Shown one piece after another: positions 25,085 through 34,040 of a DNA stretch of 38,119 bases. The position numbers and the translations under genes were made by a program. The notes beneath the pieces were generated by a model that did no database searches, had not been told where the DNA came from, and saw only the letters and a list, made by a program, of their open reading frames with translations. Within the stretch, counting starts at the first letter, position 1. Each line of letters opens with the position of its first letter. Origin of the DNA: Bacteroidota bacterium. GTDB lineage: Bacteria; Bacteroidota; Bacteroidia; Bacteroidales; FEN-979. The stretch spans positions 1-38,119 of the forward strand of contig JAPLDL010000010.1 in assembly GCA_026391735.1 (NCBI GenBank), in the 5' to 3' direction.

Positions 25085-26907
25085 CTGCTTTTAAAAGAAT
25101 AAAGGGAAATAAAATTCGGAAGCTCAGGCAGGTCTTCGTATTCGCTGCAATCCCTGCCATCATAATCCTTATTTTTAGCATTACGCCCGATGACTATGAA
25201 AGAACACTGTTTGCCTGTAAACTGTCCGGGTACCAGCTTCAGCACTTCGTAATACTTCGGATTATGATCTGCGGTATAACCTGTAAAATCAATATTATTC
25301 AGAATATGATACGTTGAATCGCTGAAAGCGATTTCCTTGAGGTCGAACCTCCAGTCGCGGTTATACCACATCACCATCGGACTTCCGTTTTCGCCGAAAT
25401 TTCCGCAGAAATAAATGTCGGAAGGCTTAAGGGTATCAAGGCCTGAGATCTTTCCATACCCTCTGCTTTTTTCCGCAAAAAACGGGATGAATTGTTTCCG
25501 GCCCGGATTGTAAAATCTGATTGAATATGAATCTTTTTTTGTCTTTAAGTTCTCTTCAACGGCCAGAACACCTGCCTGGGCCCGTCCTGGTAAGAAATGT
25601 CCCGCATTCAAACTCATCCTGTTCTGAATAAACTTCCAGTCATCAATCGGTTCTGTTCCTTCGGCGAGAACGACCCAGGACCCTGAAGTGTTGTCAGGCC
25701 GGAACTTCATAAGCTTCCATGTCCCGTTATCATTCACCGATAATAATTCAGTGACCCCGTCCCCATCAAAATCCGATGCCAGAATCGGATTGTCAAAATT
25801 GAAGACAATGTTTTCGAACTTCTCCGAATGCCATAGGAGTTCAGCTCCTGCTGTATTTTCTTCTTTGCAGGTTCCGCCTTTGCAGTTGAATTTGCATACC
25901 ATGCAGATTTTCTCGCTGATGTACAAAAGCTGTTCACATTCCCCGCTGATGAACTTACCTTTAAGCAGATACTGCTTTCCGAAACCAGGCTGGGGCAAAG
26001 CCATGGGAAATTCCACCAACGATCTCCTGAACATGTTGGCTTCGCTGCAGTAGCTGTAGATAGCTGGCTTTCCGGAAGGAGGGATCACAAAAAGCACGTC
26101 CTTCCCTCCATTGCCGGCTAAAAACATACCACTGATCATGGGATCGGACGGCAGGATGAGATTGATGCCCTCCATGCCGCCGATTGTTGACATCCGCAGA
26201 CAACAAACAGGAAAAGGAGGGTAATTGAACCTGGGCTGGTACGGCCCTTTGGTCAGGTCCACGTATGTTGTATCCCCGCGGCGCGCCTGCGGCCCTCCGT
26301 AAACCATGTAATAATCATCGATAAGGATATCGGTATTGCTGTTATTCCAGAAATACATCTGCAGCCGTGTATCATTGCTGAATTTCACCTCGCTGAGGTC
26401 AAACTGTCCGCTCATCTTGAACCATTTGCCCCGGGGTACCAGAGGATCCTTAAGACCAATGCCTTTCCAGCAGATATTGACTCCTACCTCGTTTGAAGCG
26501 GCCAGCACCAATGCGGTGTTCACAGGATCGACGCCGGGTTTCACAAACACCCAGGCCGAAACGGAGATATATTTCAGTTTCCCGGTACCCAGTTCCCCGG
26601 CCAGCCTCTCCATAGCAGGCGTGAACGAATTCTTCCCAAAGGCTTTAGCCGCGTAATTCCCCGAATGGGCATTCCCCATCAGGATACCGTTGGGAACTTC
26701 CTTGCCCCGTTCCACTTCAAAGTCAAAAGCAATGCTGTTGGGCGCACCGGAACCATTTTCAACAGGTTTGCTGAACGAAAGCTCCCTGCTTCCCGGGATC
26801 CTGATGATCTTCCTGAAAGGTACGTAGCGGTATACCAGTCCGGCTATGAGAAGGAAAATCAGGCCGGTAATAAAAAAATTTCTGTAAAGCCTTCCTTTGC
26901 TTTTCAT
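25081..26907 (-). CDS. Membrane-anchored protein with N-terminal sandwich and FG-GAP-like repeats
   Basis: A 608-aa protein with one N-terminal span (about 10-30) and a large exterior part. Residues about 50-200 resemble the C-terminal tails of the GT-C-like proteins in this window: start FDFEVERG, WVFVKPG, GKWFKMSG, and closing LQMYFWNNSNTDILIDDYYMV. The rest contains repeats of FG-GAP type, clearest in DFDGDGVTELLSVND, a calcium-binding signature, with another segment at YNRDWRFDL. It is coupled to the GH16-like gene. Integrin-like or periplasmic sensing or scaffolding is plausible; no enzyme motif was seen. Confidence 0.6.
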   Translation of the reverse strand: MKSKGRLYRNFFITGLIFLLIAGLVYRYVPFRKIIRIPGSRELSFSKPVENGSGAPNSIAFDFEVERGKEVPNGILMGNAHSGNYAAKAFGKNSFTPAMERLAGELGTGKLKYISVSAWVFVKPGVDPVNTALVLAASNEVGVNICWKGIGLKDPLVPRGKWFKMSGQFDLSEVKFSNDTRLQMYFWNNSNTDILIDDYYMVYGGPQARRGDTTYVDLTKGPYQPRFNYPPFPVCCLRMSTIGGMEGINLILPSDPMISGMFLAGNGGKDVLFVIPPSGKPAIYSYCSEANMFRRSLVEFPMALPQPGFGKQYLLKGKFISGECEQLLYISEKICMVCKFNCKGGTCKEENTAGAELLWHSEKFENIVFNFDNPILASDFDGDGVTELLSVNDNGTWKLMKFRPDNTSGSWVVLAEGTEPIDDWKFIQNRMSLNAGHFLPGRAQAGVLAVEENLKTKKDSYSIRFYNPGRKQFIPFFAEKSRGYGKISGLDTLKPSDIYFCGNFGENGSPMVMWYNRDWRFDLKEIAFSDSTYHILNNIDFTGYTADHNPKYYEVLKLVPGQFTGKQCSFIVIGRNAKNKDYDGRDCSEYEDLPELPNFISLYSFKSR

Positions 26908-26929
26908 TACTGCTGCCGCTTTTCAGCCA

Positions 26930-26937
26930 CAAACTTA
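26930..26937 (-). promoter_or_regulatory. Candidate -7 box (TAAGTTTG) of the FG-GAP/GH16 pair
   Basis: On the minus strand an exact TAnnTTTG match ends 22 bases before ATG 26907. The spacer to 27008 also carries a 7-of-8 match for the plus-strand gene (TAAATTTA, 26970-26977), so the region is probably a divergent promoter. Confidence 0.45.
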
Positions 26938-27007
26938 AAGTTTTTCTTCATCGGTTTAAAGATGTTCGGTAAATTTACCTGTTCAAATTCCCAACCAGAC
27001 CCCCGGC

Positions 27008-28966
27008 ATGAAAATTATCAGAATCCCGCATCCCGAATCGTTTATCCTTGCGGGTGTGTTCATTTTGCTGCTTGTCTTGTCATTCCTCTCCCAGGGATAT
27101 TACGGGGGGACCGACAATATCAACCATTACTTCCTTTCACGCTATGCGTTTACCTATCCGAAACTTTTTCTGAACCCCTGGGGCCGTCCCCTGTTTACCA
27201 TCCTGAGCTCGCCCTTCGCACAATTCGGGTTTCAGGGGATCAAGGTTTTCAACGTTATCCTGGGTACACTCAGTGCGTGGCTGGTGATGAAAACCGCAAA
27301 GGAACTCAAAACGAACCCTTCATGGATGGCAGCCATCATGCTATGTTTCACCCCCTTGTATATGGTGATGCTGTTTACTGCCATGACCGAGATCCTGTTC
27401 AGTTTCGTCTTCATCTGGAGCATTTACCTGTTCTTCAAAAAGCGTTACATCGTTTCAGCTATTGTCATTTCCTTTCTGCCCTTCGCCCGCTCGGAAGGTT
27501 ACTTTATGATCCCTGTAGTCTTTCTTGCCCTCATCTGGAGAAAACAATGGAAAGCAATCCCCTTCCTTGCATCAGGGTTTCTTGTCTTTTCCATACTCGG
27601 GGCTTACCAGTATAAGGATCTGCTCTGGGTCATCCGCAATAATCCATATCCCCTCATCCATCCGGTATATCATACCCCGGGTGATTTCTGGACGTTTATT
27701 AAGCAGGCGGATGTCACTTTCGGGGTCCCCAACCTGGTCCTGCTTTGTTTGGGAATGATCGTACTCGTGCTTGGCTTGTTTTCGGAAAGCCGCGATAAAC
27801 GTGTCAACGCAATGGAGATCATCCTGTTGTTCCTTTTGCCGGTATTCGGATATTACTTCTTTCATTCTTTCATGTATTCTAAAGGTTGGGCGGGTTCCCT
27901 GGGATTTATCAGGGTTATGGCCGCTATCATTCCCCTTACCACCATCATTTCATTGTTTGGATTTTCTCTCTTTACCCGGCTGGCAGGCAATCGACAGTGG
28001 CTTCGTTCGGTGTTTATCACTTTGTTCATCCTCATTCTTGTTTTCTTTAATTTTAAAACCTTCCGGTTTCCGGTACCCCTTGGGGAAGAGGAGAAACTGA
28101 TCAAACAGTCGGCTGTTTGGGTTAAATCAAGTTACAACCCTATGCCCCTGGTGATGTATAACGATTTCAACGTTCCCTATTTCCTCGACACAGATCCATA
28201 CAGCCCTCAAAAAAGCCTCCAGATATGGGGCCCCTCCTCTGTGAAAAATATCCCCATGGGCTCGGTCTATATCTGGGATTCGCATTTTGGTCCGAATGAA
28301 TGCCGGATCCCGCTTGATACAGTCATGAGAGATCCTTATATGAGACTCATCAGACTGTTCAGGCCTCAATCGGAGATACTTACACTGGGGGGCAAACCAT
28401 ATGAGGTGTATGTTTTTAAGAAAAACCCTGTGGCAAATGAATACGACAATTATTTTATCACGAAAACATTCCTTGAAAAGGAAGACCTTGCCCTGACTCC
28501 GGTCTTAAGAAAAGTCTTTGATTTTGAATCCGGCTCTGCGGATGTCGATTCACGGTACACAAGCCGTAATAAGGCTTCGGGTAAACAGGCCTACCTCATG
28601 GATGGCAAAACGGAGTTCAGCCCCGGACTTGAGTTTCACTGCAGCGACCTGATGTCTCTTGAAGGAAAGGTTCGCGTTAAAGCCAGCGTTGAAGTGTTTT
28701 CAGCTGTTCCTTTCACCGATAACCAATCTGCACTGGTCATCTCCCTGGAAGACAGCAAAGGAGCCTATGGCTATAAAGCAGTGTATTTTGATAAATCCCT
28801 TATCGAAAGCGGGAAATGGGGAAACGTCTCACTGGATGCCGACCTTCCGAAAATAAAATCAAAGAATGATGTTATTAAAGTATACGTTTGGCACAGGGGG
28901 AAAGCAGAACTTATCATTGATGACTTTATTATTGATATCTTAGCTACACGAAAGGATAGCAGGTAA
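27008..28966 (+). CDS. GT-C-like multispan glycosyltransferase with C-terminal sandwich tail
   Basis: A 652-aa membrane protein with about ten to twelve spans followed by a soluble C-terminal part. The first exterior loop has GGTDNINHYFLSRYAF, an acidic Asp placement usual for GT-C enzymes that use lipid-phosphate sugars (ArnT/PMT-like). The final 150 residues begin FDFESGSADVD and end VYVWHRGKAELIIDDFIIDI, a pattern shared with two other proteins here. It begins a probable operon with the GT2 gene (12-base gap) and the type-B T9SS gene (39-base gap). Acceptor and donor are unknown; GT-C assignment is from topology and motif, not from a close family match. Confidence 0.65.
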   Translation: MKIIRIPHPESFILAGVFILLLVLSFLSQGYYGGTDNINHYFLSRYAFTYPKLFLNPWGRPLFTILSSPFAQFGFQGIKVFNVILGTLSAWLVMKTAKELKTNPSWMAAIMLCFTPLYMVMLFTAMTEILFSFVFIWSIYLFFKKRYIVSAIVISFLPFARSEGYFMIPVVFLALIWRKQWKAIPFLASGFLVFSILGAYQYKDLLWVIRNNPYPLIHPVYHTPGDFWTFIKQADVTFGVPNLVLLCLGMIVLVLGLFSESRDKRVNAMEIILLFLLPVFGYYFFHSFMYSKGWAGSLGFIRVMAAIIPLTTIISLFGFSLFTRLAGNRQWLRSVFITLFILILVFFNFKTFRFPVPLGEEEKLIKQSAVWVKSSYNPMPLVMYNDFNVPYFLDTDPYSPQKSLQIWGPSSVKNIPMGSVYIWDSHFGPNECRIPLDTVMRDPYMRLIRLFRPQSEILTLGGKPYEVYVFKKNPVANEYDNYFITKTFLEKEDLALTPVLRKVFDFESGSADVDSRYTSRNKASGKQAYLMDGKTEFSPGLEFHCSDLMSLEGKVRVKASVEVFSAVPFTDNQSALVISLEDSKGAYGYKAVYFDKSLIESGKWGNVSLDADLPKIKSKNDVIKVYVWHRGKAELIIDDFIIDILATRKDSR

Positions 28967-28978
28967 ACAAGGAGGCAT

Positions 28979-29929
28979 ATGGTTGCAGTTGTTATTCCAA
29001 GTTATAAGGTAAAGGACCACATCCTGAAAGTCATCGCAGGTATTGGACCGGAAGTAGAGCGTATTTATGTGGTGGATGACCATTGTCCCGAGCTCTCAGG
29101 TGAGTATGTAAAAGCAAATTGCACGGACGCAAGGGTAAAGGTGCTGTTTCACACCATAAACCAGGGTGTAGGAGGAGCCACCATCACCGGGTACAAACAG
29201 GCTCTTGCCGACAAAGCCAGGATTGTTGTGAAGCTCGACGGGGATGGACAAATGGACGCCTCACTGATCCCAAAACTCATCGAGCCTCTTCGTACCAACC
29301 AGGCCGATTATGTTAAAGGAAACAGGTTCTATGATCTCGATTTCCTCCGCCAGATGCCTTTCCTGCGTAAACTTGGGAATTCAGGAGTATCGTTTATGAA
29401 CAAAGCCGCCAGCGGCTACTGGAACATCATGGATCCCAGCAACGGCTTCACCGCAATCCACCGTCTAGCCCTTGAAAGCCTGCCCCTCGACCGCATCGAC
29501 AAGAGGTTCTTTTTTGAGAGCGATATGTTATTCCGCCTCAACACCATCAGAGCGATGGTCTCAGAAATGCCGATGCGCGCTGTTTACGGGGATGAGAAAA
29601 GCAACCTGAAGGTTCACAGGGTCGCGTTCCAGTTCCCTTTCAAATATCTGAGCCGTATGTTCAAACGGATCTTTTATAACTATTACCTCCGCGATTTTAA
29701 CATAGGTTCCCTGGAACTGATCCTGGCGTTTGTATTTATTGTGTTCGGCGTGATCTTCGGAACCTATAAATGGTCTGAAAGTATTATCACTTCCCACCCT
29801 GCAACCGCCGGTACCGTGATCCTTGCCGGGCTCCCGATCATCCTGGGATTCCAGTCACTCTTCGCGTTCCTGCACTTTGATGTAGCAAACCTTCCCCAGC
29901 GACCCTTGTCTTCAATGGGGGAATGGTAG
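28979..29929 (+). CDS. GT2 polyprenyl-phosphate glycosyltransferase with two C-terminal spans
   Basis: A 316-aa family 2 transferase: VAVVIPSYKVKDHI, VVDDHCPE, GVGGATITGYKQAL, the DxD-bearing KLDGDGQMD, and MDPSNGFTAIHR. Two C-terminal spans (about IGSLELILAFVFIVFGVIFG, and a second after ITSHPATAG) are typical of enzymes that charge polyprenyl phosphate with a sugar. AGGAGG lies at 28970-28975, five bases before the ATG, a strong site for this phylum. Next to a GT-C-like gene, the natural reading is that it makes the lipid-linked donor for that enzyme (inference). Confidence 0.9.
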   Translation: MVAVVIPSYKVKDHILKVIAGIGPEVERIYVVDDHCPELSGEYVKANCTDARVKVLFHTINQGVGGATITGYKQALADKARIVVKLDGDGQMDASLIPKLIEPLRTNQADYVKGNRFYDLDFLRQMPFLRKLGNSGVSFMNKAASGYWNIMDPSNGFTAIHRLALESLPLDRIDKRFFFESDMLFRLNTIRAMVSEMPMRAVYGDEKSNLKVHRVAFQFPFKYLSRMFKRIFYNYYLRDFNIGSLELILAFVFIVFGVIFGTYKWSESIITSHPATAGTVILAGLPIILGFQSLFAFLHFDVANLPQRPLSSMGEW

Positions 29930-29965
29930 ATCGTGATGGCGTGATGAACGTGATAATCGTGATGA
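29930..29965. repeat. Short micro-repeat: four CGTGATG-type words
   Basis: Four imperfect words near CGTGATGAA follow one another directly between the GT2 stop and the next ATG (29969). It is the smallest of the seven clusters and has only one orientation. Confidence 0.55.
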
Positions 29966-29968
29966 AAC

Positions 29969-32119
29969 ATGAGACTTAACTTTTGGATAATAATCCTCCT
30001 CTTTTCCTGCGCAGCAGCTCACTCCCAGGTGATAGCTGATTTTAAAATACCCGACACCATATGTGTTAATAAGGATATCTATATTACCAACCTGACTACC
30101 GGAGGATCTACTTTTTACTGGAGTTTCTGTTCAGGCAATACTTCCGTTGATCCTATAGGGTCGGTAGTCCTGAATACCTCGGGATATCTTGGCGGGCCCG
30201 CTTATATCACCGTTGCCCAGGACGGGCAGAACTGTTACAGCTTCGTCTCAAACCATTTTAATCATGCAGTCACTCAGTTCTTCCACGGGAACAGTTTCAG
30301 AAACGACCCGGTTTCCGGAAAAATGATCCCTCTGAGCTCCTCCGTTAAAACTGACAGCGCACAGGGAATCCAGGTCAAAAACGATAACGGGAACTGGTAT
30401 GGATTTATGGTAGCCGACGATGTGCTGTTAAGGATGGATTTCGGGAATTCGCTATCGAACGACCCCGCATTTATGTTTTTTGGCACCTCACCCCTGGCAT
30501 CCAGCCTTCACGGATTGATCATCATGCACGAGAACAACCAGCGCTGGATCGGGATTTCAAGCAGTTCGGTCGGAAATAAAGTATTTCGATTGGATTTCGG
30601 CGGCAGTCTTTCCAGTACACCGGTCATTACAGATATTACACAGGGATTTTCTTTCAGCCACCCCGGACCCCTGAGTCTGGTGCAGGAAGGAACTGATTAT
30701 TACTGTTTCGTCGTTAACTCTGCAAACAGCAGCCTTGCAAGGGGAAATTTCGGATCTTCCCTGCTCAACACTCCTGTTTGGACCAACCTTGGAAAAGTCT
30801 GCGGCTCCGACGCCCTGGGGATCATGCTGATCAGGGATTGCGAGCAGACTAACGGGTTCATGTCCCGTTTTGTCAACGCCGGAAATATCCTGTTCAGGCT
30901 GCTGATGCCCCAAGGGATAACCGGACCCGCATCAACTGTCAGTATGGGTAATATTGGAACCCTCAACAAACCTCAGCAATTCTCGGAGATCACCCGGGTG
31001 CGAGATACCGTGTATACCTTTCTTTGCAACCAAACCTCAACAACGATCACACGCCTGAGTTTTGTCACATGCACGAATTCTTCCATTCCTTCATCCACCC
31101 TGTTCACTCCGCCTCCTTTCAGATATGATACCGCAGGCACATATAATGTACGATTAACGGTTAATGAAGGCAATCCCGATCAGCAGAACATCTGTAAACA
31201 TATAGTGGTTGTAGACAAGCCTCCGGTTAACCTTGGTCCCGACCGCACCATCTGCCAGGGTCAGAACGGGAATCTCGATGCTGGACCAAACTGCGACACG
31301 ATCATCTGGTCTACCGGCGATACAACGCGAACAATAAAAGTCAACCAGCCGGGAACTTATTGGGTCAGGGTAAACAAATTCGGATGCTGGGGAAGCGATA
31401 CGGTTAACCTGAATGTGTATCCATATCATCCAACGAAACTAAAGCCCGATACCACCCTCTGCCAGGGACAGATCTACATATTGAATCCCGGGAAAAATTT
31501 CAAGTCGCTCATCTGGAGTACCGGCGACACTTCCTCAACTCTTAAAATTATTGTCGGCGGACAGTATTGGGTGCATACTCTCGACAGTAACAACTGCACG
31601 GGGGCAGATACTGTGAAAATAAAGGTAAAACCAGCCATCAACGTAAACCTTGTAAAGGATACCATGGTATGTTCCAAGGCCTCCGTTATTCTTCATGCCA
31701 CAGTGCCGGGAGCAACATATCAATGGCAGGACGGATCAAGGGATTCGCTTTTCACCGTAACGGAGCCCGGGGTCTACTGGGTGAGGGTCAGCCGTGACAG
31801 CTGCGCTGTCCAGGATACTTCCATGGTACATGATTGCTCCAGTGAGATATTTTTTCCCGGGGCCTTTACCCCGAACGGAGACGGTTTAAACGATTTTTTC
31901 CATCCCATGGGCCCCACGCTTGCAAAATTCACCCTCACTATTTTTGACCGCTGGGGACAACAGGTCTTTACCACCAATGACCAGGAACGAGGCTGGGACG
32001 GCAGCTGCAAAGGCGGACTTTGTCCCGCAGGCGAATATTCTTACATCGCAACGTATGAATTATCCGATGCTGCAGGGTCTGCAGGCAAGGCGCATGGCAC
32101 GGTGATGCTGCTGAGGTAA
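29969..32119 (+). CDS. T9SS surface protein with gliding-associated (type B) C-terminal domain
   Basis: A 716-aa exported protein. Signal peptide MRLNFWIIILLFSCAAAHSQ is followed by a region of repeated blade-like segments with NxxxGNWYGFMV and YYCFVVNSANSSLARG (about 90-310), then three Ig/PKD-like repeats each with the pattern DTTLCQGQ... IWSTGDTSSTLK... PGTYWVRV. The final 90 residues are the type B sorting domain: IFFPGAFTPNGDGLNDFF, IFDRWGQQVF, and ending GTVMLLR. It is likely carried to the surface by T9SS and retained there as an adhesin or structural protein. It is third in the GT-C/GT2 transcript, which may link it to glycosylation (inference). Confidence 0.85.
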   Translation: MRLNFWIIILLFSCAAAHSQVIADFKIPDTICVNKDIYITNLTTGGSTFYWSFCSGNTSVDPIGSVVLNTSGYLGGPAYITVAQDGQNCYSFVSNHFNHAVTQFFHGNSFRNDPVSGKMIPLSSSVKTDSAQGIQVKNDNGNWYGFMVADDVLLRMDFGNSLSNDPAFMFFGTSPLASSLHGLIIMHENNQRWIGISSSSVGNKVFRLDFGGSLSSTPVITDITQGFSFSHPGPLSLVQEGTDYYCFVVNSANSSLARGNFGSSLLNTPVWTNLGKVCGSDALGIMLIRDCEQTNGFMSRFVNAGNILFRLLMPQGITGPASTVSMGNIGTLNKPQQFSEITRVRDTVYTFLCNQTSTTITRLSFVTCTNSSIPSSTLFTPPPFRYDTAGTYNVRLTVNEGNPDQQNICKHIVVVDKPPVNLGPDRTICQGQNGNLDAGPNCDTIIWSTGDTTRTIKVNQPGTYWVRVNKFGCWGSDTVNLNVYPYHPTKLKPDTTLCQGQIYILNPGKNFKSLIWSTGDTSSTLKIIVGGQYWVHTLDSNNCTGADTVKIKVKPAINVNLVKDTMVCSKASVILHATVPGATYQWQDGSRDSLFTVTEPGVYWVRVSRDSCAVQDTSMVHDCSSEIFFPGAFTPNGDGLNDFFHPMGPTLAKFTLTIFDRWGQQVFTTNDQERGWDGSCKGGLCPAGEYSYIATYELSDAAGSAGKAHGTVMLLR

Positions 32120-32346
32120 TCATCGTATTATCGCTGCGCCTCATCATACCGCTGCTGCTTGTGACTTGTTCAATGAAAGGAACGCTCTTCGTGCTGACGT
32201 AAATTTGCTAAAAACCTTCGCTCTTCGCCTAAAATTCCTATACCGCCCTGCTTCGCAGGTCTCGAAGAGGAGGAATTTTTACGGCTCATCGCTTGTTTTT
32301 TTTCACGCAAATTTCCTAAGGCACTCTGAGCGTTCCTTTCATTTCG
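32120..32346 (+). repeat. Long nested inverted repeat downstream of the type B T9SS gene
   Basis: Outer arms of 16 perfect bases (32172-32187, AATGAAAGGAACGCTC, with 32328-32343) enclose inner pairs at 32201-32208/32307-32314 (AAATTTGC) and 32231-32239/32271-32279 (AAAATTCCT), with a CCTGC-TTC-GCAGG hairpin at the apex (32247-32259). The first 50 bases also share CATCATnACACCGCTGCTGC-type sequence with element B. No coding sequence is supported. Together with the next entry this accounts for the 462-base gap between convergent genes. Confidence 0.75.
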
Positions 32347-32360
32347 CAGCACCTTCCGAC

Positions 32361-32581
32361 ATGCTTTAAGGAGCGAAGTATCTCGCACAAGCGACCTTGC
32401 TACCTGAAGCGAAATATATCGCAAAAGTCGCCTTGGTATTGAAAGCGAAGCAACTTACATAAGCGGCATTGGCTTCAAGGAGCGAACTTGTGAAAAATTT
32501 CTAATCTGTTAATTGCAATTGTGAGCGACGCAGAAGGCGCAGCCGCGATGTAAGGTTGCGAGCGACAAAACTCACAACGCA
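32361..32581 (-). repeat. Interspersed element copy C, directly after the MBOAT stop
   Basis: Read on the minus strand it starts at the base after the MBOAT stop, passes GCTGCGCCTTCTGCGT and GCTCACA, then CACAAGTTCGCTCCTTGAAG and three or four 36-37 bp units, the same order as copy B. Copy A matches its tandem units almost base for base. An 84-codon open frame read from 32424 to 32170 lies in this repeat and is not taken as a gene. Confidence 0.8.
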
Positions 32582-34039
32582 TCAGAACCTGAAGTAAATA
32601 AACGGACTGAAACCCGTGGAAGTAATCGCCGAAACCGACAATAAGAACAGCAGCATGGCAAAAATGGTAAAGCTAATTATCAGCACATTTCCAGGCTTGT
32701 CGTAAAGTCTGTTCTGCCAGCTTTCGATCTTCTTGTTGAATCCAATGAATGAAAATAACATAGCGATAACCAGTATCGTCCAGAACTTCGGACTCAGCCA
32801 AAGATCATTATCCCCTCCCCTGAAAGCAAACATACGGCGGATGTAAAACCCGAATGAATCCAGACTCTCGCTGCGAAATAACACCCATCCTAAAACCGTG
32901 ATAAAAAATGTCAGGATCACACTGGCGATCCGCCCTGCCTTCTTATAATATTTCAAAAGGAATAAACGATCAAAGATCAGGAAGATCCCCTGGTAAACAC
33001 CCCATAGTATAAAGGTCCATGCTGCCCCGTGCCAGAACCCGCATAAAAGGAAGGTAACCGAAGTTGCGATGAGATAGATCACTTTGTCGGCACGTATCCC
33101 CAGATATTTTTCCTTTGGCAGCTTCCTTGAAGTTGAATAAGCTAAAGGCAGGAAAACGTAATCGCGGAACCAGCTACCCAGGGTCATATGCCATCGTTTC
33201 CAGAATTCGGTAATGGATCCTGAAACGTACGGACTGTTGAAATTCTCGGGCAGCTTAAAGCCCATCATTCGTGCCAGGCCCAGCGCCATATCGGTATACC
33301 CGCTGAAATCGAAATAGATCTGGAAGGTGTAGGCGATAGCTCCTATCCAGGCAATCCCGCTGGAAAGCTGCAAGGTGTCCATGGAGAAGATTATATTCAC
33401 CTGCTCTCCCAGCACATCGGCAATCAACACTTTTTTAGCCAACCCTATTGCAAACCTGAAAAAGCCCGTCAAACGGTCATCAAGGGTTTCATTACTGCGG
33501 CGGTCGGTTATCTGTGCTGCGATCTGACCCGGCCTCACAATGGGGCCCGATAACAGTTGCGGAAACATCAGAATATACATTGCGTAATGCTCCAGCTTCT
33601 TAAAAGGAGCAAACTGCCTCTTGTACACATCGAGAGTGTAAGCAAGCTTCTGGAAGGTGATGAACGAGATGCCCAGGGGCAGCGCAATTTTCATCCAGGG
33701 CGAGGGATTGGCACCAAAATGTCCGAAGAAAATATCAAGCTGCTCTATGAAAAAGTTCATGTACTTGAAGTAAAGCAGCAAACCCAGATTGAGTACCACA
33801 AGGACCCAAAACAGCAGTTGGCGAGTCTCACCCTCCATTCGCGACATCCGCCCTACCAGGTAGAAATCGACAAGCACCGAACCCAGCAATACAGGCAAAA
33901 ACAAGGGCGCACCCCAGGCATAAAAAGCAATACTCGCGAAAAGTATCCAGTAATTCCTGTACTTATGGCCGAACAGCAATAGCAGGAGCAGGAATGCCGG
34001 CAGGAAATACATTAGGAATAGACTGCTGCTGAATGCCAT
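32582..34039 (-). CDS. MBOAT acyltransferase, AlgI-like
   Basis: A 485-aa membrane-bound O-acyltransferase that passes an acyl (usually acetyl) group across the cytoplasmic membrane for attachment to an exported glycan. Multiple spans are evident from the N-terminus (FLMYFLPAFLLLLLLFGHKY). Diagnostic sequences are DFYLVGRM, YFDFSGYTDMALGLARMMGF, FWKRWHMTLGSWFRDYVF with H284, and LLCGFWHGAAWTFILWGVYQ with the catalytic-type H337. It starts one base after the stop of the SGNH partner, so synthesis is coupled. Paired with that protein it mirrors AlgI plus AlgJ/AlgX of alginate acetylation, though alginate itself is not implied. Confidence 0.93.
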   Translation of the reverse strand: MAFSSSLFLMYFLPAFLLLLLLFGHKYRNYWILFASIAFYAWGAPLFLPVLLGSVLVDFYLVGRMSRMEGETRQLLFWVLVVLNLGLLLYFKYMNFFIEQLDIFFGHFGANPSPWMKIALPLGISFITFQKLAYTLDVYKRQFAPFKKLEHYAMYILMFPQLLSGPIVRPGQIAAQITDRRSNETLDDRLTGFFRFAIGLAKKVLIADVLGEQVNIIFSMDTLQLSSGIAWIGAIAYTFQIYFDFSGYTDMALGLARMMGFKLPENFNSPYVSGSITEFWKRWHMTLGSWFRDYVFLPLAYSTSRKLPKEKYLGIRADKVIYLIATSVTFLLCGFWHGAAWTFILWGVYQGIFLIFDRLFLLKYYKKAGRIASVILTFFITVLGWVLFRSESLDSFGFYIRRMFAFRGGDNDLWLSPKFWTILVIAMLFSFIGFNKKIESWQNRLYDKPGNVLIISFTIFAMLLFLLSVSAITSTGFSPFIYFRF

Positions 34040-34040
34040 A

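Noticed and set aside
32170..32424. 84-codon open frame on the minus strand (MRYISLQVARSLVRD...)
   Set aside because: It crosses element C and the nested inverted repeat, shares MRYISL only through the repeat, and has no protein-like pattern.
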